Source of the DNA: an uncultured Oscillospiraceae bacterium
GTDB taxonomy: Bacteria > Bacillota > Clostridia > Oscillospirales > Ruminococcaceae
Length of the DNA stretch: 30,162 nt
Direction of reading: 5' to 3'
Assembly: GCA_934481355.1 (NCBI GenBank)
Contig: CAKSPH010000031.1
Coordinates: 1-30,162 of the forward strand
The notes under the pieces: generated by a model
The model's input: the letters and a program-made list of their open reading frames with translations, nothing else
Databases searched by the model: none
What the model was told of the DNA's origin: nothing
Program-made: the position numbers and the translations under genes
Part shown: one piece after another, positions 23,675-30,162 of the stretch
Numbering within the stretch: position 1 is the stretch's first letter
Layout of the letters: every line of letters starts with the position of its first letter

Positions 23675-24931
23675 ATGAAAGCAGGATTCCGTCTGCCTCC
23701 TGTGGGCAACCGCATAATAAAATCCGCCGCAGGGGTTCTTCTGTGCTGGTGCGTTTATCTGCTGCGCGGCAGAACCGGAATACCGTTCTATTCAATGCTG
23801 GCGGCGCTGTGGTGTATTCAGCCCTACATCAACAAAACCATGAGCATGGCGCTCCAGAGGACTATCGGCACATTTATCGGCGCGGCATTCGGGCTTATCA
23901 CCATTGTACTGGAGATATACGCGTTCAACATCTACGACCAGCCGCTCGGATTTCTTATCGTTGCGCTGATGATAATTCCGGTGATCTACATGACCGTGCT
24001 GATAAAGCGTCCGAATGCAAGCTATTTTTCCTGCGTCGTGTTCCTGTCCATAACGGTCATTCACATGACGGACGAAAACCCGTTCATGTTTGTGCTGAAC
24101 CGCGTTCTTGACACGTTCATCGGCATAGCTGTCGGAATGCTCGTAAACTCCGCAAGGCTTCCGCGCCGCCGTATCACGGACACGCTTTTCACCGCAGAGC
24201 TTGACGATATGCTGTCGCCGATCTCCGAGCAGCTCTCGCCTTTTTCCAGAGTGGAAATAAACAGAATGCTGTCCGAGGGGCTGAAATTCACGCTTGTTAC
24301 AATGCGTACCCCCGCGTCGCTAATGGATATAATATCCGACGTGGAGCTGAAACTTCCGGTAGTAGTGATGAACGGCGCGGCACTGTACGATTTCCGGAAC
24401 AACAGCTACGTCAAGGCATATATAATCTCCGGCGACACCTGTGAAAAGGTTCGCAATATCATCAGCTATGCAGGTATGAACGTATTCACAAATGCGCTCT
24501 GTGACGACAGCCTTGTTATATACTACGACCGGCTTGAAAACGAGGCGGAAAAAGCAATTTTCACATCGCTGAAAAAATCTCCATACCGGAATTATATCAA
24601 CCGTCAGCCGCAGCCGGAGGATCGGGTGATATATCTGATGACAGTGGATCAAAGCGGCCGGATAGCCGCTTTATACGACCAGCTGGTCCACAGCGAGGCT
24701 GGACAGCTTCTGAAAATAATCACTTATCCATCGCAGGATTATCCGGGGTACAGCTACATAAAAATCTACAACCGGAACGCCGGAAAGCAGCACATGACAG
24801 AGATCCTGTGCCGGGAATACGGAATCGAAAAATGCAGCACTGTTGCCGCCAATGGCTCACGCAGTATGAACTGCATTACGCGTAATCTGAAGCACAGCTT
24901 TGAGCCGCTGATATTCAAGAGATTAAAGTAG
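23675..24931 (+). CDS. Aromatic-acid-exporter-like (FUSC) membrane domain fused to a degenerate HAD domain
   Basis: This 418-residue protein has two parts. Residues about 10-160 form four to six hydrophobic helices with the family segment LQRTIGTFIGAAFGLIT and a second copy-like VLDTFIGIAVGML, as in ArAE/FUSC exporters. Residues about 168-418 follow the plan of Cof-type (HAD-IIB) phosphatases: LFTAELDDML in place of xDLDGTL, LVTMRTPAS in place of LATGRPxxS, LPVVVMNGA, a K371 in NAGKQHMTEIL, and a late ANGSRSMN in place of GDGxND. The nucleophile Asp is Glu175 and the metal-binding Asp pair is lost, so this domain is probably non-catalytic. ATG 23675 follows GGGGTG; the GTG at 23666 overlaps that site. 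The gene begins 15 bp after the TauE/SafE stop. Confidence 0.85.
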   Translation: MKAGFRLPPVGNRIIKSAAGVLLCWCVYLLRGRTGIPFYSMLAALWCIQPYINKTMSMALQRTIGTFIGAAFGLITIVLEIYAFNIYDQPLGFLIVALMIIPVIYMTVLIKRPNASYFSCVVFLSITVIHMTDENPFMFVLNRVLDTFIGIAVGMLVNSARLPRRRITDTLFTAELDDMLSPISEQLSPFSRVEINRMLSEGLKFTLVTMRTPASLMDIISDVELKLPVVVMNGAALYDFRNNSYVKAYIISGDTCEKVRNIISYAGMNVFTNALCDDSLVIYYDRLENEAEKAIFTSLKKSPYRNYINRQPQPEDRVIYLMTVDQSGRIAALYDQLVHSEAGQLLKIITYPSQDYPGYSYIKIYNRNAGKQHMTEILCREYGIEKCSTVAANGSRSMNCITRNLKHSFEPLIFKRLK

Positions 24932-25050
24932 CCATACTTCGTTTTATGCCGAAAAGATTTCCGGAATAAGCGAGCGGTTTAAAAAACTGACAGGCTGAAA
25001 ACGCATATTAACAGATTCGGTCTGATATCGGCGCACTTTCCTTAACACTT

Positions 25051-25265
25051 GGTAACCTCTAAAAACCTCCTTCACGGCAGATTTCTATGACTTACCAAGA
25101 AACGTCGCTTCGCTCCTTATTCATCATCTGTTGCGTTACCAAACCTTGAAATACATACAGTAAACGCATTATCCGCCTGCGGCGGAAAACGCTGCGGTTT
25201 GGTGCCTTACATCTGATATAAGTCATATACGAAATCTGCTCGTGTCCCGGTTTTTAGAGGTTACC
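25051..25265. repeat. Family A miniature inverted-repeat element, copy 2 (215 bp, TSD ACTT)
   Basis: Perfect 17-bp inverted termini GGTAACCTCTAAAAACC (25051-25067) and GGTTTTTAGAGGTTACC (25249-25265) are flanked by the direct repeat ACTT (25047-25050 and 25266-25269). The interior differs from copy 1 and includes CCGCCTGCGGCGG. No gene is supported anywhere in the 24932-25395 gap; besides this element it holds the terminator at 25362-25387. Confidence 0.85.
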
Positions 25266-25361
25266 ACTTGATATAATCTGAAATTCCGGCGGTCGCGATG
25301 GATAAGACCACATAATAATTCCACTCGCTATTCAGATACGGATAATATCCCGGCAGACAAA

Positions 25362-25387
25362 AGCGCCTGATTAATTCGTCAGGCGCT
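25362..25387 (-). terminator. Intrinsic terminator of the MocR-type aminotransferase gene
   Basis: AGCGCCTGA and TCAGGCGCT form a perfect 9-bp stem with an eight-base loop, 8 bp after the stop codon. On the minus strand it is followed by TTTTGTC. Confidence 0.8.
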
Positions 25388-25395
25388 ATGCTTTT

Positions 25396-26670
25396 TCACT
25401 TTAAGAGCTTGTCAATGCTTACGATCTTCGTGCAGAGCGCAAGCACTGTGACTGCGCTTTCTATCTCCCCGACAGCTGCGAATGACGGAGCCAGCCGGAT
25501 ATTGCTGTCCTGCGGGTCGTTTCCGTGGGGGTAGGTCGCGCCTGCCGGAGTGAACTTCACGCCGTGCTCCGCAGCCATCTTAACAACCGCCCTAGCGCAC
25601 CCCGGAAGCGTATCGTAGGAAGCGAAGTACCCGCCATTTGCGACCGTCCATTCTGCGATTCCCAGCCCGTCCAGTTCCTCGTTCAGCACCTTGTACATCG
25701 CGTCGAATTTCGGCTTCATTATCGCTGCGTGCTTCTTCATATGCGCGCGGAGACCTGCGGAATTCCTGAAAAATCTCGCGTGGCGGAGCTGATTTATCTT
25801 GTCCGGACATATCGTTGCGAACTTCAGGAACGCCCGGATATCAATCAGATTCGCCGGGCTGGAAGCCACCGCTGAAATTCCCGATCCGGGGAACGTTATC
25901 TTGCTTGTGGAACAGAATTCATACACAAGGTCTGAGTTTCCCGCCTTGTCGCATTCGGAGATTATATCCGGAATTTCAGCGCACTTTCCGTCGAAATTAT
26001 GCACGCAGTAGGCGTTGTCCCAGAAAATGCGGAAATCTTCCGCCGCAGGCTTAAGCGCGGCGAAACGGCGCACTACCTCGGCGCTGTAAACTATTCCGGT
26101 AGGATTTTCGTACTTCGGAACGCACCAGATACCCTTTATCTTATCGTCGCTGCTGACCAGCTTTTCCACGATATCCATATCCGGACCGTCGGAGTTCATC
26201 GGCACCGGAACAAGCTCAAACCCGAAATGCTCGGTTATCGCGAAATGCCGGTCGTAACCCGGAACAGGGCACAGGAATTTCCTGCCATTGACCTCCTGCC
26301 ACGGCGTGGAGCCGCAGATACCGTCCGTCATTCCGTGGCTTATCAGCTGGTACATCATCGTAAGGCTGCTGTTTCCGCCGATTATCGTGTTGACGGAGTG
26401 CGTTCCCATCATGTGCGCCAGCAGGCGCTTTGCCTCAGGGATTCCGTCAAGCCCGCCGTAGTTGCGGCAGTCCTGACCGCTTTCGCTGTCCAGCAGGCTG
26501 TGGTGGTCGAGTACATCCAGCATTTTCATCGAAAGCTCGAGCTGCTCCTTTGAGGGCTTTCCGCAGGAGAGGTCGAGGGAGATATCGTCTTTTGAATACT
26601 TGCCGAGCCGCTCAACGCACTTCTGTTTTTCGGCTTCTAGCGCCTGTTTGTCCATTTCGCTGTATTTCAT
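25396..26670 (-). CDS. Aminotransferase class I/II, MocR-like/type Ic aspartate aminotransferase
   Basis: This 424-residue PLP enzyme resembles the Aminotran_MocR (Ic aspartate aminotransferase) family, whose members are about 420-430 residues and lack a DNA-binding domain. Visible signatures are SCGKPSKEQL, NYGGLDGIPEAKRLLA (70-85), GGNSSLTMMY (98-107), CPVPGYDRHF, KYENPTGIVYS (186-196), Asp218 and Tyr221 in FWDNAYCVHNF, and the PLP lysine K257 in STSKITFPGSG. It probably transaminates aspartate or another amino acid with 2-oxoglutarate. ATG 26670 has AAAGGCGG upstream; an in-frame ATG at 26757 would add a hydrophobic stretch and lacks support. It is transcribed from the promoter at 26969-26997 through the relic at 26767-26901. 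Confidence 0.85.
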   Translation of the reverse strand: MKYSEMDKQALEAEKQKCVERLGKYSKDDISLDLSCGKPSKEQLELSMKMLDVLDHHSLLDSESGQDCRNYGGLDGIPEAKRLLAHMMGTHSVNTIIGGNSSLTMMYQLISHGMTDGICGSTPWQEVNGRKFLCPVPGYDRHFAITEHFGFELVPVPMNSDGPDMDIVEKLVSSDDKIKGIWCVPKYENPTGIVYSAEVVRRFAALKPAAEDFRIFWDNAYCVHNFDGKCAEIPDIISECDKAGNSDLVYEFCSTSKITFPGSGISAVASSPANLIDIRAFLKFATICPDKINQLRHARFFRNSAGLRAHMKKHAAIMKPKFDAMYKVLNEELDGLGIAEWTVANGGYFASYDTLPGCARAVVKMAAEHGVKFTPAGATYPHGNDPQDSNIRLAPSFAAVGEIESAVTVLALCTKIVSIDKLLK

Positions 26671-26766
26671 GGTTTCCGCCTTTCGTATCATTTGAGAAAG
26701 AACGCCCAGCACCGCCGGAGCAGCGCTGAGCGCATATAGGGGGAGAAGATTTATCATTAAGAAGTC

Positions 26767-26901
26767 TTAAAACAGCTTCTTGTAGATATCAGGAATATCA
26801 TCGCAGCTGAGCGGAGCGGAATTGTTCACGGTCAGTCTTCCATGCGCTGCGATTACGTTGTCGGTGAATACCGGGATACCTTGTCCCGCTCAGGAAATCT
26901 T
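26767..26901 (-). pseudogene. C-terminal remnant of a gene, possibly an iron-containing alcohol dehydrogenase
   Basis: On the minus strand a frame reads AGQGIPVFTDNVIAAHGR, then a LTVNNSAPL-like stretch, ending in DDIPDIYKKLF and a stop at 26767-26769. An in-frame TGA at 26890-26892 precedes it, with KIS before the stop. The ending (NN.P.PL..DI..IYK) resembles C-termini of iron-dependent alcohol dehydrogenases. It has no start or ribosome binding site. The remaining bases (26671-26766, 26998-27131) show no gene. Confidence 0.45.
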
Positions 26902-26968
26902 AACGTGTATCCATGTTTCGTTATCTCCCTGTTGTCTTTGAGAACTCAGCGCTTTTCGTTCTGTGGTT

Positions 26969-26997
26969 ATTATAGCACTTACCAAGTCATGTGTAAA
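26969..26997 (-). promoter_or_regulatory. Strong sigma-A promoter upstream of the relic and aminotransferase
   Basis: TTTACA (26997-26992) and TATAAT (26974-26969) are separated by 17 bp on the minus strand. Start near 26962 gives a leader of almost 300 nt to the aminotransferase ATG, consistent with the relic having lost its coding function behind a promoter that was kept. Confidence 0.8.
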
Positions 26998-27131
26998 CTG
27001 TGAGATAAATATATTTATCATACCAGAATTGTATATCAAATTGCGCTCACAAAAGTATTACATCAGGTAACCTCTTAATAACTTTTGACGGATTTGTTAT
27101 GATGTCATTTTTCCCCTTCTGTTCTTCAATG

Positions 27132-28280
27132 TCATTTCTGGCGCTTTCCCACAAGCAGCAGACCTGCCGCTACCGCGGTTACCGGAGCCACCGCGACTAT
27201 ACCGAAGCTTCCGGCAACTGTGTGGATTATCTCCGCTGCGATGTACTTGTAATTCAGTATGCAGTCCAGCGGAGTTCCCTGCGCCATGAACACCATGAGC
27301 TGGGCTATGCAGCTTCCGGAATAGGCAAGCAGCAGCGTTGTGGTTATCGTGCCCATTGCGGCGCGTCCTACGGTAAGTCCGGACTTTACGGCTTCCCACG
27401 GTTTTATGTCGGGCTTTTTATGTATGACTTCATCTACAGCAGAGGTGATATCAACTGCAAGGTCCATCATCGCGCCGGAGGAGCCTATGAATATCGCAGC
27501 CATGAATATCTCCGTAAGGTTAAGATCCTGATAACCGCTGTACAGCAGGCTTTCCGAGCCGGTCATTATTGCGCCGTGTATATTCATCAGCTTCGTGAAT
27601 ACAGCGCCCAGGACTGCCGTGAACGCAAGTCCGATGATTATTCCCAGCGAGGAGGAAAGCGCCCGCCGGTCGAAACCGTAAACCAGCGAAACAATAATTA
27701 CGGACAGCACCGAAATTATCACAATGCCGGAAATTATCGGGGAAACGCTGTTCAGATAAAGCGGCACGACTACCTTCCATATCAGGAGAATCGTCAGGAT
27801 AAACGACAGCACTGCGCGAAGCCCGGTCTGCCCTGCGAAGAATATCAGCACCGCAATGAATATGGCAACCAGCAGTATTTCCCACGGAAGACGGTAGTGA
27901 TCGGTCATTGAAACGGAAAGTATCTCCCCGTCGCGGTGGCTTATCCGGACATACGCCGTGTCCCCGGGCTGGAACACCTTGTCTATCTCAAGCGAGCCGG
28001 TGAGCATATTTACGGCGGTATACTCCTGCCCCCTGAACTGCCCGTCAAGGAACTCAATATCGCAGTTCTGGTCGCCGGAGCGTACTAATCCGGTGTCGAT
28101 TATCATACTGTCGTCAACGGAGATCACCTTTGCCGGAACGCGCTCAGTCCCCTGATATATCAGCTTGTTCTCAAATCCAGTGGGAACGAATACGAGCACG
28201 ATTATTGCAATGAGAGTTACCAGCACTGGTGAATAATACCGCAGTCTTTCCGGGGTGAAGAATATTTTAAGTCTGTTCAT
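27132..28280 (-). CDS. YibE/F family multi-pass membrane protein
   Basis: This 382-residue protein has one N-terminal membrane anchor (about 17-35), an extracellular beta-rich segment (about 45-130), then seven or so membrane helices. Segments typical of YibE/F proteins are visible: FFAGQTGLRAVLSF, the glycine-rich FIGSSGAMMDLAVDITSAVDE (about 265-285), and GRAAMGTITTTLLLAYSGSC. Function of the family is not settled. ATG 28280 follows AAAGG by about 5 nt. It is 76 bp downstream of the alkaline phosphatase gene but separated from it by a terminator, so the two may or may not be cotranscribed. I see no clear terminator after its stop. Confidence 0.9.
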   Translation of the reverse strand: MNRLKIFFTPERLRYYSPVLVTLIAIIVLVFVPTGFENKLIYQGTERVPAKVISVDDSMIIDTGLVRSGDQNCDIEFLDGQFRGQEYTAVNMLTGSLEIDKVFQPGDTAYVRISHRDGEILSVSMTDHYRLPWEILLVAIFIAVLIFFAGQTGLRAVLSFILTILLIWKVVVPLYLNSVSPIISGIVIISVLSVIIVSLVYGFDRRALSSSLGIIIGLAFTAVLGAVFTKLMNIHGAIMTGSESLLYSGYQDLNLTEIFMAAIFIGSSGAMMDLAVDITSAVDEVIHKKPDIKPWEAVKSGLTVGRAAMGTITTTLLLAYSGSCIAQLMVFMAQGTPLDCILNYKYIAAEIIHTVAGSFGIVAVAPVTAVAAGLLLVGKRQK

Positions 28281-28299
28281 AAATACCTTTCTGTACCCG

Positions 28300-28333
28300 A
28301 AAAACTCCGCTTCCGCAAATCGCAGAAACGGAG
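28300..28333 (-). terminator. Intrinsic terminator between phosphatase and YibE/F genes
   Basis: CTCCGtTTCtGC and GCGGAAgCGGAG form a stem of about 12 bp with two imperfect pairs (28305-28333), followed on the minus strand by TTTTTCGGG. The next gene starts only 20 bp further on, so read-through is plausible. Confidence 0.7.
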
Positions 28334-28356
28334 CCGGGAGGATTTTTTCGTTGTGC

Positions 28357-29886
28357 TTACTTTACGCCGGTGAGCGCTGCAAGCTTGTCGTATATCTTGG
28401 TGTTGTCATAATATCCGTTGAAGAGGCTGGCGCCAGCGCCCTTTGCGTATACTGCGACCGGAAGTCCGGTGTGCGCGTAGGAAGCAAAGTTAACGCCAGA
28501 CTTGTTGTTCAGCAGATGTGTGATTGTAACGGTAAGCGGCTCGTAGCTTCCGTACAGCAGGTATTCTTCCTGAGTTTCAACCTTTTCACCGCTCATGGTC
28601 TTGTCGTAGGCTGCCTTGAGCTTGTTGTACTCATAATCGGTGAGAACGAGGTTCGGGTTCTTCTCAGCGTCCCTGTCGTCTGCGGTCATCAGACCGAACA
28701 GGCGCTTTACGTCCTTGAGTACTGCGCTGAAGGAGGTCTTGTCCTCCTTGTACTTTGATACATAGTCGCTGTCAAACTTCGCGTAGGAGAGCTTCTGGTT
28801 CCTGAGGTTGGTGAGGTAGGTGTCGTAGTCAGTGCCGGCGTAGCCGATGGTAAGTCCACCTGTTTCGTGGTCGCCGGTAACGACGATGAGTGTTTCGTCC
28901 GGGTGCCGCTTGTAGAATTCCAATGCCCTTGCAACGCCGTTTGCAAGCGCAGCGGTATCAGAGATCGTGGACTTTGCGTCGTTTGCGTGACATGCCCAGT
29001 CGATCTTTCCGCCCTCTACCATCATGAAGAAGCCGTTGTCATTGTCGAGCATCTCGATGCCCTTTTCAACGTAATTGGAAAGAGTCCACTCGCCCTTCCT
29101 GCGGTCGTTGCTGTAAGACATTGCGTCGCTGTCCGCGAGGGTCTCTGCAATGAGAATGGATTTTCCGTCCTCCGGGGTGAGCTTCTCAGCGTCAGCGTAT
29201 GTTGTGATGACGTTGTAGCCTGCCTCTTCAGCAAGATCGTATACGCTTGTCTGATCCTTGTTGTTTCCAGTGGGCTTCTTCAGCGCGCCGCCTGCGAAGT
29301 AATCAAAGCCGCTCTCTACCATTTCAACGCCTATCTCGTAGTAGTTGTTTCGGCTTGCCTGGTGAGCGTAATATGCGGCTGGAGTTGCGTGGTTAAGGTT
29401 TACAGAGGAGATGACGCCGATCTTGTAGCCCATCTGTGATTTGAGCTTTTCAGCGATGGTCTCGTACTCTGTGGTCATGCTCTCGTCCATGTTGATGGTT
29501 CCACTGTAAGTCTTGTGTCCGGTGGAAAGGGAGGTCGCGGTGGAAGCGGAATCCGGGCAGAAAGAGGAACTGTCGTATGTATTTGCGGAACCTACTACCG
29601 GAAAATTCATGAAATTAAGGCGCTTTCTTGCCTCAAGGATATCATTGTCGTCGGTGTCAGCGAGGGCGCTGTAATAGTCTGCGGTGATCTGAGTCTGGGG
29701 GAAGCTCATTCCGTCGCCTATGAACATGAATATGTACTTAGGCATTGTCCCGGTGTACTTCTGCGCCCCGGATGTAACGGTGGTCTTGGCTCCGTTTGCT
29801 GCGGATACTGCGAGTGTTGTCGCTCCGACTGTGATAAGCGTAGCTGCTGCACAGACGGAAGCAATGATCTTCTTTGCTCTGGTCAT
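28357..29886 (-). CDS. Secreted alkaline phosphatase (PhoA superfamily)
   Basis: This 509-residue protein has a signal peptide (KKIIASVCAAATLITVGATT, cleavage near AVSAA at 28-30) and no lipobox. Catalytic features of alkaline phosphatase are present: metal-binding Asp58 in FMFIGDGM, nucleophile Ser113 in CPDSASTATSLSTGHKT, LNHATPAA (H166, T168), MVEGGKIDWACHAND and VVTGDHETGG. It hydrolyses phosphate monoesters outside the membrane with zinc/magnesium. ATG 29886 follows AAGGAG by 8 nt. The last residues (LYNGYYDNTKIYDKLAALTG-type ending) show no cell-wall anchor, so it is probably released or held loosely. A phosphate-starvation signal is expected for such genes, but I see no clear PhoP box. 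Confidence 0.93.
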   Translation of the reverse strand: MTRAKKIIASVCAAATLITVGATTLAVSAANGAKTTVTSGAQKYTGTMPKYIFMFIGDGMSFPQTQITADYYSALADTDDNDILEARKRLNFMNFPVVGSANTYDSSSFCPDSASTATSLSTGHKTYSGTINMDESMTTEYETIAEKLKSQMGYKIGVISSVNLNHATPAAYYAHQASRNNYYEIGVEMVESGFDYFAGGALKKPTGNNKDQTSVYDLAEEAGYNVITTYADAEKLTPEDGKSILIAETLADSDAMSYSNDRRKGEWTLSNYVEKGIEMLDNDNGFFMMVEGGKIDWACHANDAKSTISDTAALANGVARALEFYKRHPDETLIVVTGDHETGGLTIGYAGTDYDTYLTNLRNQKLSYAKFDSDYVSKYKEDKTSFSAVLKDVKRLFGLMTADDRDAEKNPNLVLTDYEYNKLKAAYDKTMSGEKVETQEEYLLYGSYEPLTVTITHLLNNKSGVNFASYAHTGLPVAVYAKGAGASLFNGYYDNTKIYDKLAALTGVK

Positions 29887-29936
29887 TGTTTTTCTCCTTT
29901 TTATTCGTTTGTCGTTCCGTTTTTCGGTACAATCAT

Positions 29937-29942
29937 ATTATA
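29937..29942 (-). promoter_or_regulatory. Probable -10 box of the alkaline phosphatase promoter
   Basis: TATAAT on the minus strand, about 50 bp before the ATG. No good -35 hexamer is spaced at 16-18 bp (the best is TTTTGG-like), which would fit an activator-dependent promoter. Confidence 0.5.
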
Positions 29943-29993
29943 AAGGAAAATTATTAAATCCAAAAGCGCCTTAGTGTGAAATCATTGTTAAAT

Positions 29994-30009
29994 AGTAACC
30001 TCAAAAACC
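29994..30009 (+). repeat. Isolated family A terminus (remnant)
   Basis: AGTAACCTCAAAAACC matches the family A left terminus GGTAACCTCTAAAAACC with one missing T and one mismatch. The opposite terminus is not seen before the window ends, so it could be the start of an element continuing off the right edge or debris. Confidence 0.45.
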
Positions 30010-30041
30010 GGGAATATACTAAGATCAGGAGTGTGAAGAAC

Positions 30042-30162
30042 TTGTCAGAATCAAAGAAATATGACCTAAATTACAGGGAAGAGTCAGTAAATCCGGCGCT
30101 GAAAATATGAGTAAAGAGAACCGGCGAGGAACTGTCATGACCAGCAGGCGGCTTAAGAAAAA
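30042..30162 (+). pseudogene. Decayed start of an IS3-type transposase OrfA (runs off window)
   Basis: From TTG 30042 the frame reads LSESKKYDLNYREESVNPAL, then KI, stop, VKRTGEELS, stop, PAGGLRK. This follows the usual IS3 OrfA beginning (KKYxxxFREEAVKLAxE-G-KRTAEELGIPxGTL) with two in-frame stops and missing residues. It appears to be a dead insertion-sequence fragment; the rest lies beyond the window. Confidence 0.5.

Noticed and set aside
27066..27082. GGTAACCTCTTAATAAC as another family A terminus
   Set aside because: Only the first ten bases match and no partner terminus lies within 300 bp on either side, so it may be chance.

Overview
This window looks like the chromosome of a Gram-positive anaerobe of the Clostridia, most likely an Oscillospiraceae/Ruminococcus-type gut bacterium. 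The evidence is moderate G+C content, AGGAGG ribosome binding sites, consensus sigma-A promoters (TTGACA, 17 bp, TATAAT), Ser/Ala-rich lipoprotein linkers and ferredoxin-type redox enzymes. Genes are mostly in two blocks: a long leftward block (about 4.8-17.7 kb) and a rightward block (18.4-24.9 kb), with leftward genes at both edges.

Region 1 (1-4587, leftward) is a giant secreted protein of at least 1529 residues. It has a signal peptide, beta-rich sequence and two InlB-like bacterial repeats, and its C-terminus lies beyond the window. Region 2 (4829-17703, leftward) is a reductive pyrimidine degradation locus. It encodes a ferredoxin-type dihydropyrimidine dehydrogenase (PreA/PydA), dihydropyrimidinase (PydB), an M20 ureidopropionase (PydC), a class III aminotransferase (PydD), an iron-dependent alcohol dehydrogenase (PydE, presumed malonic semialdehyde reductase), a PucR regulator, a four-gene NMT1/THI5-type ABC importer and a small unknown protein. 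Together they would import a pyrimidine, reduce and open the ring, release CO2 and ammonia, transaminate beta-alanine and discharge malonic semialdehyde as 3-hydroxypropionate. The importer's binding protein has its two halves in swapped order, a circular permutation, and a 103-bp imperfect palindrome starts right after its stop codon.

Region 3 (18366-21943, rightward) is a polar amino-acid ABC importer (ATPase, lipoprotein, two permeases) from a perfect consensus promoter. A TA-flanked miniature element and a hairpin lie between the lipoprotein and the first permease. Region 4 (21955-24931, rightward) is a D-2-hydroxyacid dehydrogenase, a TauE/SafE carrier and a fusion of an aromatic-acid-exporter-like membrane domain to a degenerate HAD hydrolase domain. 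Region 5 (25396-29886, leftward) holds a MocR-type aminotransferase behind a relic of another gene, a YibE/F membrane protein and a secreted alkaline phosphatase. A decayed IS3-type transposase start lies at the right edge.

At least two families of small non-coding inverted-repeat elements are scattered through the intergenic gaps. Family A has GGTAACCTCTAAAAACC-type ends and clear 4-bp target duplications (TTAA and ACTT). Family B has GGGCAACACCGCACAAAGA-type ends and TA flanks. All assignments come from reading sequence and motifs; no database search was run.
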